Assembly: GCA_921293015.1 (NCBI GenBank)
Contig: OV121081.1
Coordinates: forward strand, 44,231,877-44,295,876
Direction of reading: 5' to 3'
Length of the DNA: 64,000 bases
DNA from: Phorcus lineatus
Taxonomy: Eukaryota > Mollusca > Gastropoda > Trochida > Trochidae
The notes under the pieces were generated by a model. The model searched no databases. It was not told the origin of the DNA and saw nothing but the letters and a program-made list of their open reading frames with translations. The translations under genes and the position numbers were made by a program. Of the stretch, positions 37,960-49,541 are shown piece by piece (the first letter of the stretch is position 1; each line of letters opens with the position of its first letter).

Positions 37960-39180
37960 ATCCTGAAGATAAGAGTGATATCATAATTTTTCGTGGCAAT
38001 GTGAGTTGAGAACAGTTGTGATATCATAAAATGTCATGTCAATGCATTTAGCAGTAAAATTAATAAACTGACCTTTCATGTCGACGAGGGTTGTGGATAA
38101 AGTTTATATAAAGCATTCCCATCTCGATTAGAGTTGTAAAATTTCTGAATCTGCCACTGTGTCACGTCATAAAGAGGTAATTAATGATGTCATAGCTGCA
38201 AATATGTGGTTTACTTTGTATCAATGTTATCAGGACATACATTTCGGTATCATCAGCTGTCATGCCGATGTAATTTGTTGATAGGAGTGGTATAGAGAAT
38301 TCTCATGTTGTGCATAATAGTGGTGTCATGTATTTTCACGTCAGTCTAAGTAGAGGATGAAAGTTGTATCATGGATTGATGAGAGTCGTGTATTAGAGTT
38401 GTATCATGTTGGTATAAATTCTAGATAAGACCAGTATCATGAATAGTCATGTTGATTTGATTTGTGGATAAGCATAAGGTATATAAATTTTGATGTAAAT
38501 GAGGGTAATTGTGATTGTCATGTCAGTGTGAGTTATGGATAAGAGTTGTATAATGAAACATCATGTTGATGAGTCATGGATAAGCTTGATATCTTGAATT
38601 GTCAAGTCTGTGGTATTTGTTGTTACAATGAATTAAGGTTGATATAATGAATTCTCGTGCTGATACGAGCTGGGGTTAGAATATAAGAGTTATACTATGA
38701 ATTGTCTTGTCGTTGTTGTTGAGGTTGTAGAAAAGGCTTATATCCTAAATTGCAATGCCAGTCTGCATAGTAAGGATGCATGGGATTGTCATGTCAATGT
38801 TGGTTCTGCATAATAGTGATATCATAAATTGTCATGTCAGTGACAGATAGATATGTTGTAGATAAGATTGGTATTGTGAAATATCATATGATGTGAGTCG
38901 TGGATAAGCTTGATATCTTGAATGTCATGTCAGAGGTATTTGTCTTTTAATGAATTGAGGTTGATATAATAAAAATAATTTTTAAAAAGTGCTACCATGA
39001 GCTGTCATGTCGATTATGGCTGTGCATAAGGGTGGTATCAAGAAATGTCATGTCAGTGTGAAGTAATGAGTTAAAATCTTGATATACCAGATGGTCATAT
39101 ATGAACTGTCATAAAATCAAGATTTTGTTGCTGTTAAGTTTGAAATAATTAAATGTCACATCAATGTCATTTTTTGCTAA
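37960..39180. repeat. Degenerate minisatellite within copy 2
   Basis: The same loose 50-60 bp unit as at 30670-31350 (phrases TGTCATGTCAATG and TGGATAAGCTTGATATCTTG), but expanded to almost twice the length. The array has grown or shrunk since the duplication. Confidence 0.75.
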
Positions 39181-39418
39181 TGATGAATGATGGATAAGCG
39201 AATAGTAATAACAATTATCTGCTTGTTTTACTGTTATTGCGTCTAAATGTCTCTATCATTCCACTGAGTCCAACATTAGATCATCTTGGACATCCTGTGC
39301 TGCCATCGGTGAAAAGATGTAAACAAAATCAGCAACGACATTTCTTTGAATCACCAGGTGTGTATAGTATTACTTAAGATCATCATTATATGTCATTGTT
39401 TGCCAAAACCGTCTCGAG

Positions 39419-39726
39419 TGAGTGAGTGGGTTTAACGCCGCTTTCAAGATTATTTCACTTATATCGCGGCTGCTAGTATTCCTGCAGGGAGAAAGCCCGC
39501 AACAACATTATGGCTATGCATTGCGGTGAAACCTGCGAGCATCGGCTGGAACTAGCGAACCATGGGTGGTACTGCGCTGAAACTCAGTGTAGCATTGCAC
39601 GCAAACCTGACCGCATGTAGAACAGTTCTCTGCTGCAGACAAAGTTGCCGAGCCCCAGGCGGAATTCGAACCACGGACCTCTTGATCCGAAGCCGAACGC
39701 GCTAACCACTGCGCTATCCCGCCCCC
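39419..39726 (-). mobile_element. tRNA-derived SINE with target-site duplication
   Basis: On the - strand the head reads TAGCGCAGTGGTTAGCGC (A box, about 39698-39716) and GGTTCGAATTCC (B box, 39661-39672), the split RNA polymerase III promoter of a tRNA. The tail, near 39419, is a GCGGCGTTAAACCCACTCAC-type sequence followed by ACTC units. Flanking repeats are GCCAAAACCGTCTCGAG at the left (39402-39418) and GCCAAAACCTCGAG at the right (39727-39740). The corresponding place in duplication copy 1 (near 31515) is an uninterrupted empty site, so insertion came after the duplication. The open frame at 39514-39753 is an artefact of this element. Confidence 0.92.
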
Positions 39727-40002
39727 GCCAAAACCTCGAGGACAAAGAAACATACATTATCCTTTAAAGTACCAAGATAAATAATCATGTACATGTACAT
39801 ACAGACTCTACACATGTGAGCTTGGTATCCTTAATGTCATGAAAGGATGATTGAACAATGTGAATACAAAGAATTGCACTAATGATATGTTAATACAATA
39901 AATACAGGTTATCTTTTATCTTGACGTTTGACATGTAATCATCTAACGTAAAATTTCTCTGCTAATATCAAACCCCATTTGTCATGACATCATACCAGAC
40001 TG

Positions 40003-40131
40003 TTATCAGCGCAGTACCATCCATGGTTAGCTAGTTCCGGCCGATGCTAGCAGGTTTCACCGAAATGCAGAGCAACAATGTGTTGCGGGCTTTCACCTGC
40101 AATAATGCTAGCAGTCGTGATATAATTACTC
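40003..40131 (+). mobile_element. SINE fragment of the same family
   Basis: It matches the middle and part of the tail of the SINE at 39419-39726 in the opposite orientation: CAGCGCAGTACCA, GCCGATGCTAGCAGGTTTCA, TGTTGCGGGCTTTC and GCTAGCAG...CGTGATATAA. It lacks the tRNA head and the ACTC tail. Confidence 0.82.
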
Positions 40132-41099
40132 CTAAAGGGGCCCAAAACCCCAAAATCAACCTCACCTTGTGCCAGGTGTCCTGAAATGTATTCGTATGCT
40201 CTAAAAGGAAAATATTTTCAACATTAGATATGGTATTTCTTTCTTTCTTTCTGTACAGAAAAATACAGCCATAAAACTTGCTATTATTTACTCATTATGA
40301 TTCAAGTGTATATTATATAGAATCTAGTTACCGCGAAAGCACCAAGACAAAAGTTAAAAGGGCTTTCACACCCCACCGTTAGTTTGTCAATCATGGTGGT
40401 ATGTACATAGTCAAGATTATGATTTATTAGAGCAACGTTACCACAATGACAATCCTTTATATGTAAGACTAACAAGAAAGAAGGAAACTGCAATAAAGTA
40501 ATAAAGTACATCGGTAGTGACACTCAATTTTTTAAAATGAAAATCATGGAAATAAATATGGAAAAAAATTGTAGAATCCCTCTACGGACTCAATTATTTA
40601 TTTTTCAAAAATTATTTAGTAACAAGTCAGATAAATATTGTTTATTTATGTGTCTAAATGATTTAGGCTTAAATGGAACAACAAAGTCACGTAATTAATA
40701 CAATAAAAATCTATGATAAATATATTGAATATATATATAAAAATATATATTGAAAATATTGCAGAAGTAAGGTTATTCAGGATATTATTTTTCAAAGGGC
40801 AGTTTAAAAGACGACCAAGTGTCTTTGATCGTAATTTTAAAAAATGAATAGTTTCAAACAAGAATTGCCCAAGTTCAATTGTTAATGTCACAGAGAGTAT
40901 ATTTTATGATTTTTCATGTAGCATAGATAAGATTCATGTGTAATGATTTAAGTTCACATCTCTTTTCTAAACTTACATCTTTATCTAAGAAATGCCCAAA
41001 TTATGCTGTTTTTTGTTACCATATCAATGTTGGAAATCCGAAATGTTCATAATAAATAGTTAGATGATCTACTAGACAATTCCAACGCATGTTTTTGTG

Positions 41100-41250
41100 T
41101 GTATGCTGTAAATTAGTTTCCATGATTTCGTTTGAGCCATTGTCCGGTTTTCGATCACAAATCACGACTTAAACCTGCTTATTGTCCCATCTGACCAGAT
41201 AAGCTTTTGGATGCTTATTTTCAGAAACAAGCACTATCTCTCAGAATTCT
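41100..41250 (+). repeat. Dispersed repeat, copy 2 of 3
   Basis: It shares TTGTCCGGTTTTCGATCACA, a CACGACTTAAACCTG box and TTATTTTCAGAAACAA with 2360-2560 and 44560-44730, in the same order and orientation. It lies 1.9 kb upstream of the GPCR start. Confidence 0.65.
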
Positions 41251-42089
41251 CAGACGGACGTAGATTGAGCACTCTATGCGTTTACTATGTTATGTTTAAC
41301 AAGGAATAACTTCTACAAAATACCTAAAATAAAGATATAATCGTGAACATATTTCACCATGTCATTTTAAACAGCTTTATGGCCAAAAAAATAAATCTAT
41401 TTTCGGTTTTCATTATATTTGAAAAAGAATTAAATAAAAAACTAAACGTTATTTCATGTCAAATTTGATAATTCGCCTTGACGAGGAAAAATAACCACCT
41501 CGGAGATTTTCACAATATCACGTTATCTGACTTCGTTATTCATTTACATAAATGCTTGGTCTCTGGTCAAAGCAGAAACATTGTTTAAGTTGATTTTTTG
41601 AAGAATTTCGTAAAGAAAACAAAATGACTGATAACCCTTGATTTGACATTGTGACGCTTGAAGAGACTATTTTATTCTGAACGTCGGGTTGAAACTGAGA
41701 ATGTTATCAACCGTCTTTAGAAACACAAACTGTCCAAAGGTGTGTTCTAAAAGAGATTGTGAAATAAAGTGTCCAGCTTTATGAGAGTATATAGTATATT
41801 AGGGGTATAGAAATTTATGTCCTGATAACATTGATACAAAGTGAACCACATTTTTGCAGTTATGATATCATTAAGTACCTTTGCAAAAAGAGAGAAGGAG
41901 GAGGGGAGTGGGGGTTCGTGGTACTTCTCTGGCTACCTCCTTTTATATACGGGTTGAAATTTGAAAGAAAAATCCAAATCGGGAGTTTTCACATATGGGT
42001 GAGATCAATGCGCAAATTTATGAACAATATTTATTATAGAATATATAATGTAGGAATAATCTAATAATGTGACGATGTTGGAAAATTTT

Positions 42090-42740
42090 CCAAAAAAAGG
42101 ATAATGTAAAAAAAAATATTTCACAATCTGACAAAGTCACATTAGAATACGAATAATATCATAATTTGTCAATGTCAACAGAACTCCTCAAAATGACGAT
42201 GTAAAAGAATTTCACAATAAGACAATGTAAGCATTTCACAATATGACAATGTAAGAAGATCACACAATGTAACAATACAAGAATCTACTCACAATTGACA
42301 ATTTAAGAAGAACATCACAATTAACAATGTAAGAAGAGTAGCAAAATAACGAAATTATGAGTGAAATATTGATTTACGGAAAATGGGCTATAGAGAGATA
42401 ATTAATTGTATTTGTAAATGAGCAAAAGATTTCCGGCTGATAGTGTAACCCCATTCAACAATAAGGAAGGTTTCCGGGAGGTAATGTTCACTGAAACGGA
42501 GAGTCTACTGTCAAGGTGGCGTCAAAGAAAACTCTCTTTTTTCTCGTGGAAAGTTGTCAGCACTGCGAGGTAATGTAAGCTTGAGATTTCACACAAAAAC
42601 ACAATTTAAGAATATGATATAAAAGATCTATCACACTATGAAAATATAAAGGAAATCTTATAATGTGACGAATGTAATTAGAATTCAACATTGTGAATAT
42701 TTAAGAAAAACCTAACAATGTGACACAGGAATAAGAGGAG
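42090..42740. repeat. Degenerate short tandem repeat upstream of GPCR
   Basis: Scattered units of the type CACAATATGACAATGTAAG recur about 10-12 times between 42090 and 42360 and again between 42590 and 42740. The unit is 20-30 bp with many indels. Function unknown; it is in the likely 5' region of the GPCR gene. Confidence 0.6.
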
Positions 42741-43131
42741 TTAAACGTTTAGCTGTGAACATATAATCTCCTGTTTTGAAATATATGTAAGTGTTGAATT
42801 TCAAGTTTGATAAAATAAGATTGGTGTAAGATATGCACGATAAAATTGTTATGCAAAATACGTGATTGGGAATTTCTTTTAAATAAAGGATTAGGAATGC
42901 TGAATGCTGAAATGGAAACAAATGCAGACAATATCAAAGCAGTTATATAATCAAAACATTATCAAGTTATTGTCATTCAAAACTCGCTTAATGAGTCGTT
43001 TTTGATTTAGAATTATACGCTTAATTTCATCCTTGTATAATTATCATTTAAGTTCAAGATAGTTTGCTTTCAATTTCAGAATCCATTTTATCAAGCGGAA
43101 TCCTCAAAACAAGTCAGTTCAAGATTTTGAA

Positions 43132-44130
43132 ATGGAAAATAATACCGTACTGCCCCTGCTCACACCACGATCTTTGGGTTACTTTGGTATTCATTTCTCA
43201 ATATTTATATTTTGTGCATTGTTTCTGTTGATCGGAATCCCTGGTAATATTCTCGTACTCTTTGTGTACACAAAATGCTTTAAAAACACTTTTGGATTGT
43301 TTGTCAAAACTCTTGCTATTCTTGACCTCATAAACATCATCGGATTCGCTCCAGCATTTGCAATCTCAAGACTTATTCCCGAATTGGATTCGCCTATTTT
43401 GTGCAAGTTTATGACCCAAGAACAAAACTTCAATTCGACTGTGACAGGGTTGTTGTATGTGACCATTGCTTTTCAGCGATACAGACAAATTTGTCAACCT
43501 CGAGGATTTCAGATAAGAGTATCGTGTGCCAAAAAACTTGTGGTTGGATCTATAGCTTTTTCTTTGTTGAGTGGTTTGCCCATTGCGTTTATAGTCACAA
43601 ATGATTTACATCGTTTCCAAGTCACCATCGGGAATGAAGCATTTGTTGTGTATGTCCCAACGTGTGATTTTACGAAAGAATCAAAGGCTACATACTCTGC
43701 TTTGGCTTTAACAACGTGGTTCTTTCTACTTCTACTCTTCGCCTTAACGTCTCTGGTTGTCTTGTACAGCCTGATAGGGCGTCACATCAAGAAACATAAT
43801 TTGAATGCATCAAGACCAAACGGAAGCCAAATTCCGATATCAACAATGACTAAGGTATTTTGTGTTTTGACAGCTTTTTACATGACCACTACCATACCAA
43901 GGATTGGAGTGGCAGTTTATTTTAAAGAGATGGAATCCCTGTCTTCATTGGAGTTGTTTCACGTACAGATATTTGACGTGCTTGTTCAGATGCCCTATCT
44001 AAACTGTATCGTGAATCCTTTCGTGTATGGATTTTGTTCTCGGACGTTTAGATGCCATGTGAGATCACTCTTCTGGAAGAAGGAAAGTCAACAATCAAGT
44101 GAACCTTCGGGAACGACAACATCCCTATAA
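43132..44130 (+). CDS. Class A (rhodopsin-like) GPCR, intronless CDS
   Basis: A complete 332-residue seven-helix receptor. Visible marks: GIPGN in TM1 (35-39, Asn 1.50); LAILD in TM2 (61-65, Asp 2.50); the disulfide Cys pair C91 (start of TM3) and C178 (second extracellular loop); QRY in place of DRY (115-117); Pro 256 in TM6, without the usual Trp and Cys of CWxP; NPFVY in TM7 (295-299), the standard NPxxY; then the basic start of helix 8 (SRTFR). An N-glycosylation sequon is at N3. The ligand cannot be told from the sequence; it looks like one of the orphan peptide- or amine-type receptors expanded in lophotrochozoans. The ATG has a purine at -3 and G at +4. A good acceptor (TTTGCTTTCAATTTCAG, ending at 43079) suggests a spliced 5' UTR. 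Confidence 0.95.
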   Translation: MENNTVLPLLTPRSLGYFGIHFSIFIFCALFLLIGIPGNILVLFVYTKCFKNTFGLFVKTLAILDLINIIGFAPAFAISRLIPELDSPILCKFMTQEQNFNSTVTGLLYVTIAFQRYRQICQPRGFQIRVSCAKKLVVGSIAFSLLSGLPIAFIVTNDLHRFQVTIGNEAFVVYVPTCDFTKESKATYSALALTTWFFLLLLFALTSLVVLYSLIGRHIKKHNLNASRPNGSQIPISTMTKVFCVLTAFYMTTTIPRIGVAVYFKEMESLSSLELFHVQIFDVLVQMPYLNCIVNPFVYGFCSRTFRCHVRSLFWKKESQQSSEPSGTTTSL

Positions 44131-44405
44131 CGAAATCATTTTTATTCTTAGGAATTGTTTCTTCTTTGCTGCCCGCGTCGTAACTTTTGTTTCCTTTTCC
44201 CCTGGTTATCAATCTTCACGTTAGAGAAATTTCAGGTTTCTTGATAACCCGAAGGTTTCACAAATCTTTGTACTTTAAGGCGCCAGATTATATGAATTTA
44301 CTGATATTTTCTTTCTTTCTATTCACCGAGCTATTCTCAGAATACAACATTTGGATGTACATAAATGTAAGTTATATAACAAACCATTAAATATCTTCAA
44401 TTTTA

Positions 44406-44411
44406 AATAAA
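44406..44411 (+). terminator. Candidate poly(A) signal of the GPCR gene
   Basis: The first AATAAA after the GPCR stop codon, about 275 bases downstream, in an A+T-rich stretch. This is a single-hexamer call. Confidence 0.4.
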
Positions 44412-44559
44412 CAAGTTGTAGGAAGATGACCAAAATATGACGAAGTTATCAAACTTGCATTGTGAGTAAGTGAGTCTATATTAGTAATTGATAATCATAG
44501 TTCAATTTAGGTTTCACGACGTTCCATTGCGACGTTCAAAACACTACCAAACAATATGT

Positions 44560-44730
44560 CTTTGTATCTGCTGTAAATAAGTTTCAAGATTGACTTTTGA
44601 GTCGCTGGTGTGCCATTGTTTGCATTTCGATCACAAATCATAACTTACATCTTTTTATTATAACTGTACTGTACTGATAAGCATTAAGATTGTGATTTTC
44701 AGAAACAACCAATATACTTCTTGATGAAAT
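44560..44730 (+). repeat. Dispersed repeat, copy 3 of 3
   Basis: It shares ATCTGCTGTAAATAAGTTTC, TTTCGATCACAAATCA, CTGATAAGCATTAAG and GATTTTCAGAAACAA with the copies at 41100-41250 and 2360-2560. It is 430 bp downstream of the GPCR stop, so the receptor lies between two direct copies about 3.4 kb apart. Confidence 0.65.
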
Positions 44731-44844
44731 AATATCATTAATAAAATTTGACATTTTTACTGCAATAACATACTAAATTTTGTCTTGGGATTAAAATGTT
44801 AAAAAATCTAAGTTCAACTCAATGTCTTGTGAAAGGTCCACTTG

Positions 44845-45068
44845 GAAATCTGAAACTTCAACACAGTAATCTGAAACTTCAACATAGTAATCTGAAACTT
44901 CAACATAGTGATCTGAAAATTCAACAAAGTCATCTAAAAATTATAAATGGTAATCTGAAAATTTAACATAGTAACTCTGAAAATACAACATAGTAATCTG
45001 AAAACTCAACATAGTAATCTGAAACTTCAACAAAGTCATCTAAAAATTCAACAAAGTCATCTAATTCA
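44845..45068. repeat. Minisatellite, about 21-22 bp unit
   Basis: AATCTGAAACTTCAACATAG and variants (AAATTCAACAAAGTCATCT) repeat about ten times. It lies in the segment absent from duplication copy 1. Confidence 0.88.
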
Positions 45069-45076
45069 TCCTGTTC

Positions 45077-45107
45077 AGGGTAAGACGTCAGCTATACGTC
45101 TTACCCT
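45077..45107. repeat. Perfect palindromic hairpin at the edge of the 5.2-kb segment
   Basis: AGGGTAAGACGT, a 7-base spacer, then ACGTCTTACCCT: 12-bp perfect arms. It lies about 25 bp before the point where similarity to duplication copy 1 resumes. Confidence 0.8.
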
Positions 45108-47246
45108 AAAGAAGGATGTATGTTTGCAATATCGCATGAGAACAATAGCGATCTCGTGTGGGGTAACAGCAAACAGCCAGTATAGTAAGTCTTCTAGAAA
45201 CAAGCGCTAATTCTCCAATTTTTTATGAGTTTACATTAGAATTTTAGATTTGAAAAAAAAACCCAAATCAGTATTTTTTATAGAGGGAAAACAATATTTT
45301 GTTAGTTATAGGTGTTAATTATGTTTGACGTTATAACATCAATAACTTTGGCATTACAGTAATAACTTTGAGTGCTCAGAGGTTATGTTAAGAATTCATG
45401 ATTATTAACACCCATGAACCAGTTTCCCAATATGGTGTCGGTTGTTGATATGTAATACGTTTCAAAGAAGAGGTCATTTCCTTCACAGGTAGGACATATG
45501 TATGGGGATATCTCATTCACGCAGCAACTCAGGGCAACTGGTTTCGATCCCTGTGAAATATGGTCACCGGAATATATTTTATACGAGAATCCTGTGAAAT
45601 ATGGCCACCGAGATATATTTTATAAGACGGATATTTTTTTTATGCATGAATATACTTATATGTGTAGGAGAATACTAGTATTCGAAAACTAGTTAGGCCA
45701 GAAACATGTTCCACGTGCAATACAAATGGCCAGTTTTCGGAATTCTATATGCTATATTCTATATTCTTACAACAAAGTATAAGGAAACAATGCTCACCAC
45801 AACGCATCTCATAATGTGCAAAAATTATGGCGACTTTTGCTTTATATGTATTTTATGATTGTTTTGGATTGTTAGTTTTATCCAATCCCTTTCAAAGTAA
45901 AATACTTCAGATTCATAAGTATTTTAGACAAGGTAAGTAAACATTATATTCCAATATGTACATGATGTGCAGTAGTCCAAACTTTGTTTTGATAACGGAT
46001 TAGGCAAAATGAGATGTAGGCGCAAAGAGGTCGTGCCATGAAGTGACGGTGACCTCCGTCACCACCTCAACAATATCAACGACGAGTGACGAATGTAGTG
46101 CAACATTATTTCAACCAACTTGAGTTCCTTGACCAATCAGTGCATTATTTCAACATCATAAACAAAAGCTGCACAGTTTCGTAAATTATTTCATTTAGAC
46201 ACAAACTTTCAGTAGATTTTGCATTCTTGATTGCCTTTACGATAACGATAATGATAACGATAACGATATTTACCATTTTGACCATCCACAATGATGACAG
46301 TTTTCACGCGAGGTTTTGGGGTGTATTGTGAGTATTAGATCGAATAAAACATGCATGAATTCTAGGAGATCCAAACAAAAAATACAATAATATACGTCTC
46401 CTAAAATTTAGTAATGCATTTTATAGTGAGAAATGCTTAGTATTTCATATCAGTAACATATTTCGAAAAGTGAAGTCACTTATGTCATAATCGGCAATGA
46501 AATAGAAGAGAAACCTGCAGTACTTTGTGTGTGGTTGGGCGGGTTGCTGTGCAATTTACGACCAAATTCATGAATGTACTTGTAAAGATAGTAATTGTTG
46601 TATTTTGGACATCTCACAACGTGAGAAATCTTAAATGGTATAAATTAACACAAATTATTGAACACATAGAATTTGTAGTTATGGAATTGAAATAACAACT
46701 ATATATTTTCAGGTTAAGAAAAGTATACTTCGACATAAAGGTATGGATAAGACACGATTTGATCTTCTGTCAACTCATTTTTTAAAATTTACATACAAAA
46801 AATACTGACTTAAATATAGTTTCAGGAACGTGATTCTCAATGAGTGAGGCATTCCAAATTAATTTTTCTGGAAACGAAAATCTTTTCATTTTTTTATGAT
46901 ATCCACAAGGCGTTGTCGACGTTTATTCAACGATTTAAAAACTGTAATATGTGTAAACAGGCCCGCGTCCATATGCATTTGCCTTTGCAATATGAATCAC
47001 TTATGTATTAACTGGTGTGTATAATACACGAGTTTTGTAAAAAAAGGAATTTAATACATGGATATCAAAATGTTGTAACAATGCTTGAATTGATATGAGT
47101 TGTTTTAATTTTTCGTATTGTGACAGGGAAATAACTATATTTAGAACGATCTGCTTGAATCAAATAACTTAACAAACATCACCAAGTTTATCACCACGAT
47201 GTGTCACGAACATGATTTTTACACGTTAGGAGAGCGAATCAATGGT

Positions 47247-47494
47247 AAAAGCTACTTGATGTGAGGTATCGCCTCTCTGCTGACATATCGTACCAAACCT
47301 GTCCTTCAACGCATACCTTCAGCTCACACTAATTACTCAATTATATGTACTAACATGGTCGCCAGAGAAACGTGCAATAAAGGCAGCACTGATAATCATA
47401 AACCTGGCCACACGAGCTATGCAAACGTTTGAAGATGACAGACAATGCCGAGTCAATATCACACACCATAAATAGTTGATCGAAGAACGTTTGT
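47247..47494. other. Highly conserved block in the duplication, copy 2
   Basis: The partner of 33628-33875, with about 93% identity by eye against much lower identity in the flanks. Confidence 0.7.
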
Positions 47495-47735
47495 AGAGTG
47501 GATGTCAAATCTCATAGCCCTGAAGCCATCGTTGCTATGTGTTGAAAACGATGCCATCAATAAATAGATATAAGCAATATGATGATGAATTTAAGAAGAT
47601 TGTTTTATTAAGATGTTTTATTTATTTAAAACGCGTTTTAAACTCCTTTGATTGATAAAAGTGTCATATCTAACATTTTCAAATTTAAGAAAAAATAAAC
47701 ACCATAAAACACAACTTTCTGTCGACGTGTAGCCT

Positions 47736-49541
47736 ATATACTGTTATTGTTAGTGCTATACTTGCAAATATCCCCAGATAATAGTGTTGAAATTCAAATC
47801 AGAACTGATTATAATCTGTGTCAAAACGTCTGTAAATGGATAGGCAAAGAGGCTTTTAAACGCTTTAATCTAAAAGAATATGCAATAAGTTTCATTATTT
47901 CAGTGTAGCGAATGACTGACGCTATATACTATCCTCGAGCGTGAAATGTTGTAAATGTATCGTTGCAATACAATCGTCATGGTTATAGTGTTGAAATACA
48001 AGTCCAAATTCATTATAATATATGTCACAACCTTCTGTAATGGATAAGGAAAGAGGCTTTTAGAAAATGTAATATTATTTAGACTTTTAAAGGTAAAAAA
48101 AATAACTAACGGTATAAACCACAACCTCAGGCGAACATCGAAATACTACAAATGTGAGTGATGTCATTGCATTACATCCACTATGATCATAGTGTCGTAA
48201 TACACGCTATACGAGCTATGGTATTGCGTTTCGTAATGGTTGAGGAAATACGCTCTGAAGTATCAAAAGCATACTAGGAACAAATCATTCTACACTGATG
48301 TATAAGGTCAACGTGCTCTAGGGTGCTGAGGAAGTATCTGGAATGAAGTTTGGACTCTCCACTAAAACCTATCACATTTCACATCACATTGTATCATGCA
48401 TCTTGTTATTTCATTGGTTCAAAGGTCAATTAAAGATTCACGTATAATAACCCTTTTGTCATGGGATCATTGTAAAGTTTACCGTTAACTCTTTAACGTC
48501 ATCTTTTAAAAATGAACACACACTGGTATGAACGGTTTTCTCAAAGTATGGCATGAAGTCAGCGTTGCATGCTCCTTGATTAACCAATCGCGGTAGCCCA
48601 TCCTTTAATGATCCGCGAACAATGTTGCTTAACTTTACAGCTGAGTTTGCCCAGGATTGTCTACCTCTGAATAAACTAGCCAATATAAGTATAAAGAAGT
48701 TATGTATATACTCAGGGATATTAAAAACTCCATATCCTTTCATTTCTTGTTTCAAACAGAACAAGGATTTGTCTTATACAACCATCTTGTCTAGAAATAG
48801 AGGAATGTAATTAGTAAGATTGGTTGGTAAACATTCTATCAATCTCCTCCTGACCACGTTTGCCCCTTAGGATGGATTTGGTGACACAACAGTTTTGTTT
48901 TTTTAGAATTTAAAATAGTTGTGCTTAAAATGTTTTATTTGTAGTTTTATACATGTAATTGTTGGAATAAGTGGGAAACTTTTATCAACCTAACCTAAAC
49001 TAAAGTTTATGTATGTGTTATCTTTCACGGGTTATGGTCATATATCGTCCTTGGACAAAAAGAGAAACTGGGAACGCCAGTTTACAGTATGTTAATACGA
49101 TAGATCAACATTAGGAACCTGTTATAAATGTTTGCAATGTTGGGATGGTGACTTGAAAGTTTAAATATATGTAATGATATAAATATGACATGAAATTAAG
49201 GTCATTGTAACACAACGAATTTATTTCCTGGTATGTTTTAATACGTAGGTGTCCAGAAGTGGTCGTGTGGGCGAGATTTAGTGATAACATGAAAGAGGAA
49301 TGTTGATAAAATTGGTTTAAATGGATTAATTTCCGAACATTTGATTGACGGACGACACATCTCCTTTGTTTCCTGGTTTATTACCATGACGGTGTCCTAA
49401 ACGGTGAAAGAAAGTGATGGTATTGAGAATTTTTATAAAAAAAAACAGTTTCAATTTGGATTTATCTAGGTGTTGATTGAAGGACATCTTATTTGTTTCC
49501 GGGTATGGATTTGTCAAGCCGTCGTCGTCGTATTGAGAATG
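47736..49541. other. Intron 1 sequence, no gene recognised
   Basis: A 101-codon - strand frame at 48459-48764 (containing SWANSAVKLSNIVRGSLKDG) is the only notable one. I recognise no family, and it has no splice context that I can defend. The rest is A+T-rich. Confidence 0.4.

Larger units (their letters stand above)
35125..47735 (+). repeat. Large direct duplication, copy 2 (interrupted)
   Basis: The partner of 25940-34090. Similarity runs from about 35125 to 39952, stops for 5.2 kb (39953-45130), and resumes to about 47735. Copy 1 has only about 135 bp between the corresponding points (31745-31880). Within this copy a SINE (39419-39726) and an extra segment near 45500-45940 also lack counterparts in copy 1. 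Confidence 0.87.

Noticed and set aside
39661-39726. A functional tRNA gene
   Set aside because: The A and B boxes are present but the acceptor stem and anticodon arm do not form a full cloverleaf, and the SINE body follows.
39514-39753. 79-codon frame on the - strand as a gene
   Set aside because: It lies within the SINE and its tRNA-like head.
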